From Paenibacillus sp. J5C2022 (GTDB lineage Bacteria > Bacillota > Bacilli > Paenibacillales > Paenibacillaceae): a stretch of 64,000 bases of DNA. The first letter of the stretch is position 1, and every line of letters begins with the position of its first letter. Positions 43,694-53,047 of the stretch are shown one piece after another. Below the pieces are notes generated by a model, which was not told the origin of the DNA, made no database searches, and saw nothing but the letters and a program-made list of their open reading frames with translations. The stretch is from assembly GCF_025567625.1 (NCBI RefSeq), contig NZ_JAOQJC010000034.1, forward strand, positions 20,542 through 84,541, read 5' to 3'. The translations under genes and the position numbers were made by a program.

Positions 43694-44863
43694 ATGACCT
43701 ATCAATTTGATCAACTCATTAATCGTAAAAATACGCGTTCCTACAAATGGGATCAGGTCGGCCCATTGTTCGGAGATAAAGACATCTTGCCGCTATGGGT
43801 TGCGGACATGGACTTTCCAAGTCCGCCGGCCGTACAGGAAGTGCTTCGCAAGCGCGTCGAGCTTCAAGCCTATGGTTATGCGATCCGAACGGAAGGATAT
43901 TTCCAAGCGATCGTCGATTGGTTCGGACGCCGCCATGGCTGGACTATTCAATCGGACTGGATTACAGATTCTCCAAGCGTAGTGACTTCGCTTAGTCTGG
44001 CAGTAGAGCAATTCACCGCACCTGGCGACAGCGTGGTTATTCAGACGCCGGTATACTATCCGTTCTATGATGTTGTTCGGGACAACGATCGGGTCATTGC
44101 AGAGAACCAGTTGCTCGTTCGCAACGGACGGTATGAGATGGATTTGGAGCAATTGGAGACGTTGTTCAAGGATGGGGCCAAGCTTCTGTTGTTCTGCAAT
44201 CCGCATAATCCCGGAGGCCGGGTATGGACCAAGAAGGAGTTGCTCGCTCTGGGAGAGTTATGCTTGCGCTATGGCGTCAAGGTCGTGTCTGATGAAATTC
44301 ATTGCGATCTCGTGCATCCCGGACATGTTCACATACCGTTCGCCTCGTTGTCACCTGAGGTTGCAGACATCACGATTACTTGCTTGGCGGCTACGAAAAC
44401 GTTCAACTTGCCGGGCTTGCACACCTCGTTCATGGTAACGTCCAACCGGAAGATGAAAGCCCGTATGGATAAGCGGATCAAGACGCTCAGCATTCATATG
44501 GCAAGCCACTTTGCTCAAGATGCAGTGGAGGCGGCCTATAATGAAGGGGAAGAATGGCTGGACGCCATGCTGGCATATGTGCAAGGCAATATCGATTACG
44601 CGATAGAATATTTGGAGCAGCATTTGCCTCAAGTTAAGCCGATGAGGCCGGAAGGAACCTATCTGTTATGGGTAGATTGTCGCGGATTGGGCCGTTCAAG
44701 GCAAGAACTGCTGGATTTGATGTACAAGGAGGCGAAGGTCGCTTTCAATGACGGTACAACATACGGTACATCGGGTGAAGGTTGGCTGCGCATGAACCTG
44801 GCATGTCCACGGTTTATTTTGGAGCAAGCGTTGAAGCAGTTTTGCGAAGCTGCGTCGAAGTAA
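43694..44863 (+). CDS. MalY/PatB-family PLP-dependent cystathionine beta-lyase/aminotransferase
   Basis: 389 residues. LPLWVADMDFPSPPAVQEVLRKR is the opening of PatB/MalY proteins; CNPHNPGGRVWTKKEL, VVSDEIHCDLV and the PLP-lysine motif AATKTFNLPGLHTSF are intact, and RMNLACPR holds the carboxylate-binding Arg. The family cleaves C-S bonds of cystathionine or cysteine conjugates, giving pyruvate and ammonia. It stands alone, divergent from the IclR regulator and followed by a good terminator. GAGGGAG lies about 14 nt before ATG 43694, a weak site. Confidence 0.9.
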   Translation: MTYQFDQLINRKNTRSYKWDQVGPLFGDKDILPLWVADMDFPSPPAVQEVLRKRVELQAYGYAIRTEGYFQAIVDWFGRRHGWTIQSDWITDSPSVVTSLSLAVEQFTAPGDSVVIQTPVYYPFYDVVRDNDRVIAENQLLVRNGRYEMDLEQLETLFKDGAKLLLFCNPHNPGGRVWTKKELLALGELCLRYGVKVVSDEIHCDLVHPGHVHIPFASLSPEVADITITCLAATKTFNLPGLHTSFMVTSNRKMKARMDKRIKTLSIHMASHFAQDAVEAAYNEGEEWLDAMLAYVQGNIDYAIEYLEQHLPQVKPMRPEGTYLLWVDCRGLGRSRQELLDLMYKEAKVAFNDGTTYGTSGEGWLRMNLACPRFILEQALKQFCEAASK

Positions 44864-44879
44864 GGTTGTATGACATTTT

Positions 44880-44912
44880 GCGGGGGAAGGGACATCCTTC
44901 TCTCGCTTTTTT
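44880..44912 (+). terminator. Rho-independent terminator after the PatB-like gene
   Basis: GCGGGGGAAGG (44880-44890), loop GACAT, CCTTCTCTCGC (44896-44906) form an 11-bp stem with two G:U pairs, followed by TTTTTT. It is 17 bp past the stop. Confidence 0.88.
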
Positions 44913-44949
44913 GCGTGGGAGGGGGGAAGTAGCTGAATTGGGTGGTATA

Positions 44950-45190
44950 AGATATGTGGTGCGGCTTGGAGAGTAGAACGTATTTGGTGTGAGTGCTGTA
45001 GAGCATGTGACATCGGCTGGAGAGTGGGAAGCAGATAGATTGCATAGTGCAGGGCATGCGGCATAGGCTAGAGCTCAGAAAGTGTGCAAGTAAGAGGCTG
45101 TAAGACATTGTGCATCGGCTAGAGAGTGGGAAGCATCTGGTTAGGAAGCTGCAAGCCGTGTTGCATCAGTTGGAACGGAAGGAGGGGCGC
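44950..45190. repeat. Degenerate 51-bp repeat, about five copies
   Basis: The motif CATCGGCTGGAGAGTGGG and variants recur at 45011, 45062, 45113 and 45164, with a weaker one near 44960, all 51 bp apart. It lies between the PatB-like terminator and the adhesin terminator in a convergent gap and has no credible gene. Confidence 0.65.
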
Positions 45191-45221
45191 GTGTTGAATA
45201 TCTGTAATCCAAATATCCCAA

Positions 45222-45259
45222 TAAAGAAAGCCGTCAAGCAACAAAAGTGCTGGACGGCT
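45222..45259 (-). terminator. Terminator of the LPXTG adhesin gene
   Basis: AGCCGTC..GCA (45229-45240) and TGC..GACGGCT (45248-45259) pair with one internal 2-nt bulge and a 7-nt loop. On the minus strand the stem runs into TTTCTTTAT. It is 11 bp past the adhesin stop. Confidence 0.8.
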
Positions 45260-45269
45260 AAATGTAACG

Positions 45270-48200
45270 CTACGTATTTCGTTTCTCTCTCTTCAGTCGA
45301 AGCGCAATACCGCCACCAATGAAGGCGGCTCCTAACAAGTAAAGAAGCAAATAGCTGTTCTCTCCTGTTTTTGGAAGCTTATCGATATCAGGGGTCCCTT
45401 CGACATTGCCTAACGGTATTTCCTCTACATCGATTTCAAAAACAATCTCCGACTCTTCCCCGTTTTCATCCGTTACGACAATGGTAAAGGAGTCTTTGCC
45501 TACAAATTCAGGGTCAGGCACATATTCCCACTTGCCGTCGGGCGTCACGGTCACGCTGCCGTTAGTAGGCGGCTCCGTTATGTCTGTCGTTCCGCCAGGA
45601 GGAACTTCAACTTCGCCGGTTACCGGCTCTTCTTCGTCCGTCGTTTCCTTCACAACCGGAGGAGTTGGTGACGGCGACGGCTCAATCGTAGGCTCCGGTG
45701 TCGGAGCCGTAGTCGGGCTAGGCGTCGGAGCCGTAGTCGGACTCGGAGTCGGAGCCGTAGTCGGGCTCGGAGTCGGAGCCGTAGTCGGGCTCGGAGTCGG
45801 AGCCGTAGTCGGGCTCGGACTCGGTGACGGGCTCGGTGACGGGCTCGGTGACGGACTCGGTGACGGACTCGGTGACGGGGTCGGCGACGGGGTCGGCGAT
45901 GGACTCGGCGATGGGCTCGGCGACGGACTCGGCGATGGGCTCGGCGACGGACTCGGCGATGGGCTCGGCGACGGGCTCGGCGACGGAACAACGACTTTCT
46001 TGTTTTCCACCGTAACTTCCTTAGCGACAGAAGAGTTGATTTTCAATTCAACTTCCCCGTTCCCGATGATGGAATAACCGCTTGGCGCAGCAATTTCCTT
46101 AAGCGTGTACGTACCGTAAGGAAGATCGGCGAATACAATTTCACCACTCGCATTCGTCGTAGCCGTCTTAGCGGCAAATCCGCCGTTGGTATTATGCGTC
46201 AAGCGGAACTTCGCGCCTTGCAGCGAAATATCGGGATCGGTTGCCACCGCTTTTTCCTCCAGCTTCATCACTTTAATGCTTCCTCGATAGATGCCGCCAG
46301 TGCCGGTGCCGCCGGACAATTTTACCTGGATTTGCGTATTGTTCTGATTATCCTTCATGGCAACCCCGGTGCCGATAAAGGATGCCACATTATCAATGAC
46401 GTTATTATGCTCCGCATCGATAACCGATTGATACTGCAGCAAGTACGGGCGTGATATCTCTTGATTGAACGACAGGATGAACAGCTCGTCGCCGATATTG
46501 CTCGCGCCTGCAAGCGAAGTCATCAATTCCTGCACTTTATTCGCAGTGAAATGAGCGGACAGCTTGTTTTCAAGGTCAGGGTCGCCGACTTCGATGAATT
46601 GAAGTTCATACATGCTGGATGCAGGATCGATAAGCGCGCCTTTGCTCACGTTCCCGTTTGCGGCCACGTTCGTTTGGAATAGTTGGAACGATTCCTTGAC
46701 CAAAATTTGTTTGTCGCTAGGCACATCGATAATTTTGGCGTTCTGTACAGCGGATTGTCCGCGATTGACGTAGATGCTCCAGTCAGCCAAGTAAGCATCT
46801 GAGCTGTTCTGAACCCCCGACTTATGGACGTACTCACCCGCTTTAGGGATGGCCACATTGCTGATCAAGTGAACAGGATTGAAGCCGTCTGCAGATAGAA
46901 GCGCCGTATTTGTAATGGTCGTATCGTCAATCAGCTCATCTTCAAGCTCAGTTTCAAATGAAATTTGATAAGGTCTTACGATCGTACCGGTGAACGCAAC
47001 TTTCAGCTCATTGTTATTGCCGTTATCCGGAAGCTGGACCGCATAGTCCGTATTTTCCGTCAATACGGTTCCAAGCTGGGTGCTGCCATCCGGTCGTACT
47101 GTCATTTCGCGAACGACTATAGAGCCTGGCACCAACTGCTGCACCGATGTCAGCTGATCTGTCACCACTGCGTTCGTCATTGTTTTGCTGTTGTAGTTCA
47201 CGCCGATTTTCCAGGTGATTAGCTTGTTCGCCGCATCGTAGCTGCCTTTTTTGAAGCCGTTGTGCTTCACTTCCTGGCGTGGATCGACATCAGACTGCAC
47301 AGTTTTCGAGATTTCTTCTCCGCCAGGCGTCCAAAGCCATGTCAGCTTGCCTTTGTTGTCGAAGTCAAAGTGCGGCGCATAGCTATGTTCCTCGTAATCG
47401 AACGAAGTCGTGTACTTGATGACATAGGAGTGATTTCCGTTCGGGAAGGCGATCGTGAAGCCTTCAGCCGTGTCCGCAACGCCAACCGGTTTATAAGCTA
47501 AGGTGTAGACGGAATCCCCCACGGTTACGCCATCTTGTTGAATAACGAGAGAGCCCGGCACTAATCTCAGAACGCCGGAATCGCCATTGGCGAACGTATC
47601 GTCGTAGACGACATCGTGAAGATCATAGTTGTTCTTGTTCAATACAATGGTCCAGTCGATCGTTCGTGCGGCGTAGTCGGTATTGGAATGCCATTTGTCC
47701 AGCATCTGCTGTTCCAGTGTCTTCGTTGCCGACCTTTTTTTGTCGTCCGCGTACACTGTGTTTTTCACGCCAATATCATTCGCTATCAGAAAGTCAGCCG
47801 CAGCTTTTGTTTCGTATCTAATTTTGTAGGCGGATTGGGACCCCAGTCCAGCAGAGAATGTCAGTACAAAGCCTTCATGCCCCGTACTGTCCGGATGGGC
47901 GCTCACATTGTAGTTCAGCGTGTAATCCGTGCCTTCCGCGAGCTCTGTGCCCGGCGTTATGCCGTCATGATTAACATCTGCGATAGGAAATACTTTGATG
48001 GAACCCGGTACCAGCTCCAGTCGTTCATCGAACAGGTCGGTCAACGACTTGCCTGCTACAGGTTGCTCGCCGTAGTTGTATTTTATTTCCCAGGTAATGA
48101 GATGATCGCTCTCGGCATCGTATTGAATCGCATTTTTGCCTTCCAGCAATTGGCCGCGTTGTTGGTTGACCGTCTTGTCGGCAGAGAGCGTAGGTATGCC

Positions 48201-49151
48201 GTCGCCTGAGAGTAACGCTTGATTCGTAAAGCTGGTCTTGTCGAAGTCTGTAATGACCGTGTCGAATGTCAGGCGATATGCGGATTGAATATCTCCCAGC
48301 TCCACCTTCAATTCATAATCGGGAGCGGCCGGATTCTCGACTTGATATTGCGCGGGATCGACAAGGTCTCCAGGCGTTGCCGAGCCGTTCAAGCCAATAT
48401 TCAGATTATGCACTTGAAGCGATCCGCTCAGCAATTGCAGTCCTTCCGGAATGCTGTCCGTGACAATCGCATTTTCTATGCTGCGCAGATTTTTATTGAT
48501 GTCGATCGTCCACTTGTATTGGCCCGGATTCATTGCTTTATCCGCTGATCCGTCTTTGGACATCGGTACGGACACGTTCGGATTCAGCTTAATGACAAGC
48601 GGATCTCCGATGCTGAAGTCGATAGGCACTTCAGTACGGTTGCTTACGCTGGCTTCTGTGAAGAACGTCCAGAATTGCAGCGTGCCATGAACTGGCGTAC
48701 CTTCTATTTGCTCGTTGAACGTCATGGTTACCACGCCCGTCGACTTGTCCAGGTCGAAGGTGCCGACCGAAGGGCTTCCTGTCAAAGGCTTGTCTTGAAA
48801 GCTGTTGTACATCACCATCTCGGAAGGAAGCTGGAAGACGAATGTATCCCCTGCCGCATAGCCATGGTTTTCGGGAAGCTGCCATTCGTAATTCAGCAGC
48901 AGAATATCGTCCTCTCCGATATCCAGCCGAATATCGGGATGTACGTAGCTGAGCGTACCGTAGACGGATTCGTAGACGGATGCGACGACCGTATCCGGAA
49001 CGTCTTGCGTCGTCAACTTCATGCCGGTCAGAATGTTCTCGGTTATCGTGCCTGCCGGAGAAGCATGAACCGATCTTAACATCCCGGAATAGCTGACATA
49101 TTGGAAAATAAGCAATAATGACAACAGCGCCGCGAGTGCTTTTTTCTTCAT
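45270..49151 (-). CDS. LPXTG wall-anchored multi-domain adhesin
   Basis: 1293 residues. Signal peptide 1-31; an N-terminal beta-sandwich region to about 175; then at least five similar adhesin-type modules, each with W-x-I-x-(V/L/I)N and a conserved VPGS (YKWTIDINKNLRSI, ITWEIKYNYGEQP, IDWTIVLNKNNYD, ITWKIGVNYNSKT, ADWSIYVNRGQS), resembling collagen-binding/Cna-type repeats. Near 1010-1095 comes a SpaA/CnaB-like domain (GAKFRLTHNTNGGFAAKT, GTYTLKEIAAPSGYSI) that can form isopeptide bonds. Then a long Pro-Ser and TTAPTPSP linker, an Ig/cadherin-like domain, and LPKTGE with a hydrophobic helix and RLKREKR tail for sortase. GGAGG lies 7 nt before ATG 49151. No sortase gene is in the window. Confidence 0.9.
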   Translation of the reverse strand: MKKKALAALLSLLLIFQYVSYSGMLRSVHASPAGTITENILTGMKLTTQDVPDTVVASVYESVYGTLSYVHPDIRLDIGEDDILLLNYEWQLPENHGYAAGDTFVFQLPSEMVMYNSFQDKPLTGSPSVGTFDLDKSTGVVTMTFNEQIEGTPVHGTLQFWTFFTEASVSNRTEVPIDFSIGDPLVIKLNPNVSVPMSKDGSADKAMNPGQYKWTIDINKNLRSIENAIVTDSIPEGLQLLSGSLQVHNLNIGLNGSATPGDLVDPAQYQVENPAAPDYELKVELGDIQSAYRLTFDTVITDFDKTSFTNQALLSGDGIPTLSADKTVNQQRGQLLEGKNAIQYDAESDHLITWEIKYNYGEQPVAGKSLTDLFDERLELVPGSIKVFPIADVNHDGITPGTELAEGTDYTLNYNVSAHPDSTGHEGFVLTFSAGLGSQSAYKIRYETKAAADFLIANDIGVKNTVYADDKKRSATKTLEQQMLDKWHSNTDYAARTIDWTIVLNKNNYDLHDVVYDDTFANGDSGVLRLVPGSLVIQQDGVTVGDSVYTLAYKPVGVADTAEGFTIAFPNGNHSYVIKYTTSFDYEEHSYAPHFDFDNKGKLTWLWTPGGEEISKTVQSDVDPRQEVKHNGFKKGSYDAANKLITWKIGVNYNSKTMTNAVVTDQLTSVQQLVPGSIVVREMTVRPDGSTQLGTVLTENTDYAVQLPDNGNNNELKVAFTGTIVRPYQISFETELEDELIDDTTITNTALLSADGFNPVHLISNVAIPKAGEYVHKSGVQNSSDAYLADWSIYVNRGQSAVQNAKIIDVPSDKQILVKESFQLFQTNVAANGNVSKGALIDPASSMYELQFIEVGDPDLENKLSAHFTANKVQELMTSLAGASNIGDELFILSFNQEISRPYLLQYQSVIDAEHNNVIDNVASFIGTGVAMKDNQNNTQIQVKLSGGTGTGGIYRGSIKVMKLEEKAVATDPDISLQGAKFRLTHNTNGGFAAKTATTNASGEIVFADLPYGTYTLKEIAAPSGYSIIGNGEVELKINSSVAKEVTVENKKVVVPSPSPSPSPSPSPSPSPSPSPSPSPSPSPSPTPSPTPSPSPSPSPSPSPSPSPSPSPSPTTAPTPSPTTAPTPSPTTAPTPSPTTAPTPSPTTAPTPEPTIEPSPSPTPPVVKETTDEEEPVTGEVEVPPGGTTDITEPPTNGSVTVTPDGKWEYVPDPEFVGKDSFTIVVTDENGEESEIVFEIDVEEIPLGNVEGTPDIDKLPKTGENSYLLLYLLGAAFIGGGIALRLKREKRNT

Positions 49152-49478
49152 GTGAAATCCTCCAAATATTTACTTTCAAATTTTGACATGCAAAATAAGC
49201 CAATAGGCTTCCGATCACGTATGACTGTGTACGTTCACTCTCCTGTCCCCGGTCATATGCCAATTTCTTCATCGTTGGATAGCATACTAAACGAAACTAT
49301 CATGAATCTGAACAAATAACTGATTAAGGCATAAAAGAGGCTGATAGTCAGGATCAACAGTCAAAAAAAGAGGCGGCAGGTGGAATAGATTGAGAGAAAG
49401 GGATTGCAATAACCGCTGCGAAATCCGTAAGTCTGTGAATTGGCTAGTCGCAGCGGGGTGACAATCGTCCCGAAGACG
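49152..49478 (-). other. Upstream region of the LPXTG adhesin
   Basis: This AT-rich stretch holds the ribosome site (GGAGGATTTCAC) and presumably the adhesin promoter, which I could not place with confidence. A short stem AAGCC-TATT-GGCTT followed by ATTTTG lies near 49198-49211 (minus strand), possibly an attenuator, but it is only 5 bp. No gene is seen. Confidence 0.4.
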
Positions 49479-49504
49479 AAGAAAAGGACGCCAAGAGGCG
49501 TCCT
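49479..49504 (-). terminator. Terminator of the feo operon
   Basis: AGGACGCC-AAGA-GGCGTCCT (49485-49504) is a perfect 8-bp hairpin which on the minus strand is followed by TTTTCTTC. It lies about 85 bp past the last feo stop. Confidence 0.85.
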
Positions 49505-49522
49505 GAGGATTACCAACAAGTT

Positions 49523-49557
49523 GAGGACATCGTCGCCCCTAATAGGCCGATGTCCTC
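49523..49557 (-). other. Second stem-loop downstream of feoB
   Basis: GAGGACATCG (49523-49532) and CGATGTCCTC (49548-49557) form a 10-bp perfect stem with a 15-nt loop between the feo stop codon and the terminator. It lacks its own T-run, so it more likely protects the 3' end of the mRNA than terminates it. Confidence 0.6.
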
Positions 49558-49587
49558 TCATTCTTGTGCCTAACAGTGGCACGCCGT

Positions 49588-50985
49588 TCACGCCCATCCC
49601 AGTGCTCTGGCTACCTGCGCGACGACGAAGGTAACGGCGATGGCGATTCCGGTGGGGATCAGGAACGACAAGAAGGTCCATTTCGGACTGCGCGTCTCCT
49701 TGTAAATATTGATCAATGTCGTTCCGCAAGGATAATGCAGCAGGGAGAACAGCATCATATTCAGCGCCGTCAGCCAAGTCCATCCCTGATTAAGGAAAAT
49801 GTCCTTAATGTCGCTTAAACCTTCGACATCTACCATCGCACCGGAAGATAAGTAGCCCATGAGCAGAATCGGAAGCACGATCTCGTTCGCCGGCAAGCCA
49901 AGAATAAAGGCCATAAGAATAAAACCGTCAAGCCCGAGCATATGGGCGAAAGGATCGAAGAAAGCGGCCATATGATTCAATACGCTTGTATCCCCAACAT
50001 ATACATTGCCCAATATCCATGTAATAATGCCGGCAGGAGCGGCGACGACGACGGCACGCTTCAGTACGGACCACGATTTGTCTTTGGAAGCGATCAGAAT
50101 CGTCTTCATAATGAGCGGCTTGCGATAAGGCGGAAGCTCAAGTGTGTAGTGAGTAGGAACGCCTTTGAGCGCGGTTCTGGACATGACCCACGACACGGTC
50201 AGCGTAACGACAATGCCAAGCAGCACCATTCCCATAAGAATAAGGGCCGTCGTCAAAGTATGGAACTGGCTGGCTACTCCGACCGTCATAAACAGGGATG
50301 CAAGCAATATTAAAGTCGGCCATCTTCCATTGCAAGGCACGAAATTGTTGGTCAGGATGGCCAACATCCTCTCGCGTGGCGACTCGATGATTCGGGTAGA
50401 CATGATAGCGGCGGCGTTGCAGCCGAATCCCATGGACATCGTCAGCGCTTGTTTGCCGTGGCCGCCGGACTTCTTGAACAACCGGTCCATATTGAAAGCG
50501 ACCCTCGGCAAATAGCCGAAATTTTCAAGCAAAGCGAATGCCGGGAAGAAGATAGCCATAGGAGGCAGCATGACGCTGACAACCCAGGAGGTGCCTCTGA
50601 AAAAGCCAAGAATCAATATACCGTGCAGCCAATCCGGCGCATGCACCGCTTCGAAGCCGGCTGTCAAGTATCCTTCTATCCAACCGAAGAAGCTCGCGAT
50701 CATCGCCGAAGGAACATTGGCGCCAGCAATCGTGAGCCAGAATACGGTTCCCAGCATGAGCAGCATGATCGGAAATCCCCAGATGGGGGACGTCAGAATC
50801 CGGTCCAGTCTGTAGGTGCGCATCAGCTGGTTACGATCCTTGTAAGTGACGACATCCGCGCACAGCTCATGCGCATTCGCGTATATGTCGCTGACCAACT
50901 GATCGCGAATGTCGCTGTTGGCCGCATTTGCTTTTTGTCTTAATTGCCGAAAGGCGTTATTAGTAATGGAGGCTTGATTGTCCAT
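49588..50985 (-). CDS. FeoB membrane (gate) part, encoded separately
   Basis: 465 residues with about ten transmembrane helices and two Gate-type nucleoside recognition segments. GFGCNAAAIMSTRIIESPRERMLAILTNNFVPCNGRWP is the conserved FeoB core (quoted in part: GFGCNAAAIMSTRIIESPRE). It lacks the N-terminal G domain, which is in the preceding gene and overlaps it by 26 bp in another frame. Together the two equal a normal FeoB of about 700 residues, so this is a ferrous iron transporter split in the middle of the GDI-like helical region. AAAGGA lies before ATG 50985. A two-hairpin terminator region follows. Confidence 0.88.
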   Translation of the reverse strand: MDNQASITNNAFRQLRQKANAANSDIRDQLVSDIYANAHELCADVVTYKDRNQLMRTYRLDRILTSPIWGFPIMLLMLGTVFWLTIAGANVPSAMIASFFGWIEGYLTAGFEAVHAPDWLHGILILGFFRGTSWVVSVMLPPMAIFFPAFALLENFGYLPRVAFNMDRLFKKSGGHGKQALTMSMGFGCNAAAIMSTRIIESPRERMLAILTNNFVPCNGRWPTLILLASLFMTVGVASQFHTLTTALILMGMVLLGIVVTLTVSWVMSRTALKGVPTHYTLELPPYRKPLIMKTILIASKDKSWSVLKRAVVVAAPAGIITWILGNVYVGDTSVLNHMAAFFDPFAHMLGLDGFILMAFILGLPANEIVLPILLMGYLSSGAMVDVEGLSDIKDIFLNQGWTWLTALNMMLFSLLHYPCGTTLINIYKETRSPKWTFLSFLIPTGIAIAVTFVVAQVARALGWA

Positions 50986-51685
50986 CTAACACCCAATCCT
51001 TTCTGTCTTCGACGGAGGTATATTTCTCCAATGCGTTCCAGATGCTGTCATCCCCTTCAATCAGTCTGAGCGCGATCCATCTGGAAGGATAGGCGTTGCC
51101 GAACGCATTCTTGATTTCGGGTACAATTTCCTGAATTTTCTGCTCGATTTCCGGGCTGTAGGTTATGGCTCTTGGCGTCGGCTTCAGGACGCCTGCTGCG
51201 ACTTGATGGATAACCTTCAACAGCTCATGGATGCCTTCTTTGCTGCGAGCGGATATTTTGACGACGGGCACCCCTAACTTGTCGGCAAGCTTGGGGGCAT
51301 CGATGCTTATGCCGAGCCTTCTCGCCTCATCCATCAGGTTGATGCACAAGACGACATTAGACGTCATCTCCATTACTTGCAACGCCAGATTCATATTCCG
51401 CTCCAACGCTGTTGCATCAAGCACTACGAGCGTAACATCCGGTTTGTCGAATATAATGTAATCGCGGGCGACTTCTTCATCCGTGGAATTCGAGAATAAA
51501 GAATAAGTGCCCGGCAAATCGATGACCGTATAGGATTGCTGTTCGAATTCATACTGTCCCTCTGCGCGTAAAACGGTTTTGCCCGCCCAATTGCCCGTAT
51601 GCTGGCGCAATCCCGTAAGCGCATTGAACAAGGTGCTTTTTCCCGTGTTCGGATTGCCGGCCAACGCAACTCGATATGAAGCCAT
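50960..51685 (-). CDS. FeoB G-domain protein, encoded separately
   Basis: 241 residues. G1 GNPNTGKSTLFNALTG, G2 region HTGNWAGKTV, G3 DLPGTYSL, G4 INLMDEARRLG and G5 SARSKEG are all recognisable, so GTP binding and hydrolysis are expected. The G4 sequence is NLMDE, the FeoB version of NxxD. After the G domain come helices of the GDI type (residues about 175-235) and then the protein stops. The start lies 1 bp after the FeoA stop; GGAGGTGCATTAAC provides the ribosome site. Translation of the membrane part is coupled by overlap. Confidence 0.92.
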   Translation of the reverse strand: MASYRVALAGNPNTGKSTLFNALTGLRQHTGNWAGKTVLRAEGQYEFEQQSYTVIDLPGTYSLFSNSTDEEVARDYIIFDKPDVTLVVLDATALERNMNLALQVMEMTSNVVLCINLMDEARRLGISIDAPKLADKLGVPVVKISARSKEGIHELLKVIHQVAAGVLKPTPRAITYSPEIEQKIQEIVPEIKNAFGNAYPSRWIALRLIEGDDSIWNALEKYTSVEDRKDWVLDGQSSLHY

Positions 51686-51686
51686 G

Positions 51687-51941
51687 TTAATGCACCTCCT
51701 CCTGTTCTCCGTAGATAAGATCGGATTCCTCTTTGCGAAGCGCGATGGTCGTTTGATTGACCCTATAAGCTACGGGATCGCCCAACGGACTTTTTTGAAG
51801 CACTTCGATGACCGCTCCCGGAACGAACCCGAGATCGAGCAACCGGCGCCGGAGAACGCCAGGAACATCGATGCGGACGATCCGGATATACTGACCTGTC
51901 TTGTAATGAGACAATGCATGCATAGATGAAGATGTCATCAT
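51687..51941 (-). CDS. feoA: Ferrous iron transport protein FeoA
   Basis: 84 residues forming an SH3-like domain: GQYIRIVRIDVPGVLRRRLLDLGFVPG is diagnostic, and ALRKEESDLIYG closes the fold. FeoA is a small cytoplasmic partner of FeoB. It is first in the operon feoA - feoB(G) - feoB(membrane). AAGGAGGTCCCGC precedes ATG 51941. The upstream gap to 52191 is AT-rich; a Fur box was searched for but not found convincingly. Confidence 0.92.
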   Translation of the reverse strand: MMTSSSMHALSHYKTGQYIRIVRIDVPGVLRRRLLDLGFVPGAVIEVLQKSPLGDPVAYRVNQTTIALRKEESDLIYGEQEEVH

Positions 51942-52191
51942 GCGGGACCTCCTTTTTATACAAGGGTAAATATTTTTCCCAAGGGCAACTTTTGTCTAAA
52001 AATATATATGCCAATCATTTCACTATTGTATATGTCTATGATTCTACACCTTTTCTTGTTGCGTGTACAACACAAATTTTCCTGCGGGAAACAATTGGGC
52101 GGTTGGGGAACAATCGGCAATCATCGATTTATGCTTGGTCGGGATATGCAAGAAGAGGCGTTCTTATACGATAGAGTGGAGAATACCAAGC

Positions 52192-53016
52192 TCAGCCCGG
52201 CATGAAGCCGGACTGGCTAATAAAGATGTTTTCTTGCGGAAATACATGCAGCAGCTGATTGTACAACGCGCGGTAAGCATCCGGACGGTACCAGCTTTGA
52301 AGACCAAGCTCCTCGTAGATCCTGATCATGCCCAGCTTCTCCGTTCGCTTGCCGCCGCTGCCGTCTCCCATGAAGTAATCGTCGATACAGATCCGTTCGG
52401 CTGCAGCGCGAAGCACCTCCGGGAAATTGTCGCTATACGGAAGCATGGGGGCAACGGTAGCCTGAATGGGAATCCCGCGATCGCCCAGCTCCTTCAAAGC
52501 CCGCAGCCGTGCGGCTATCGGCGGCGCATATGGCGAGAATGCTCGGCGTATGTCGTCGCGGTCGGTCTCTACCGTCATACTGACGCGAACCCGTTCTCCC
52601 AGCTCTAGCAACACATCCGCATCGCGCGTAACGAGCGGGCTTCTCGTTTGCAGGAACAGGAAGTCGGGGGGCTCCTCAGCCATCGTCTCCAGCAGCGAAC
52701 GGGTCAGTTTCTCCCGGTATTCCACAGGCTGATAAGGATCGGTACTGGAGGACATAAAGATGGTCACAGGTCCTTTTTTACGCTCCCGAATCAGCTCTTT
52801 CCGCAGCAGCTCGGCTGCATTTTGCTTCACATCTACCCAAGTCCCCCATTCCTCCCTCCGGAACAAGGAGACGGGCATACGACGAACATAGCAGTATGAA
52901 CAGCCGAAGGAGCAGCCTGTGTAAGGGTTGAGCGTATGGCTATAGCCGTCCAGGAAGCCGCTGCCCCTGTTGAGGAGCGATTTGGACTGTTTGCGTTGCA
53001 GATTGGCAACCATCAT
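52192..53016 (-). CDS. SPL-like radical SAM protein
   Basis: 274 residues from ATG 53016, 6 nt after AAAGGAG (first ATG 53022 overlaps that site). NPYTGCSFGCSYCYVRRMPV contains the radical SAM CxxxCxxC cluster-binding motif; FMSSSTDPYQPVE, FLQTRSPLVTRD, VSMTVETDRDD and IPIQATVAPMLP match the SPL/Rv2578c-type group. It binds a 4Fe-4S cluster and S-adenosylmethionine. True spore photoproduct lyases are longer (about 340 residues) and use another cysteine, so I call it SPL-like without a substrate. It is monocistronic. Confidence 0.87.
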   Translation of the reverse strand: MMVANLQRKQSKSLLNRGSGFLDGYSHTLNPYTGCSFGCSYCYVRRMPVSLFRREEWGTWVDVKQNAAELLRKELIRERKKGPVTIFMSSSTDPYQPVEYREKLTRSLLETMAEEPPDFLFLQTRSPLVTRDADVLLELGERVRVSMTVETDRDDIRRAFSPYAPPIAARLRALKELGDRGIPIQATVAPMLPYSDNFPEVLRAAAERICIDDYFMGDGSGGKRTEKLGMIRIYEELGLQSWYRPDAYRALYNQLLHVFPQENIFISQSGFMPG

Positions 53017-53047
53017 TGTCATCTCCTTTGGAGTTTACATGGATTTT

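Noticed and set aside
45406..46077. Plus-strand Gly/Asp/Val-rich frame opposite the adhesin linker
   Set aside because: It is the complement of the Pro-Ser repeat codons; no ribosome site.
49152..49330. Riboswitch upstream of the LPXTG adhesin
   Set aside because: No known aptamer core (including cyclic di-GMP) could be matched; only a 5-bp stem is visible.
50960..50985. Sequencing frameshift as cause of the split feoB
   Set aside because: Not excluded, but both parts have their own ribosome sites and the overlap is clean, which is more in line with two real genes.
51942..52075. Fur box upstream of feoA
   Set aside because: The best stretch (TGAAATGATTGGCA on the minus strand) matches the 7-1-7 Fur consensus too poorly to call, even though iron control of feo is expected.
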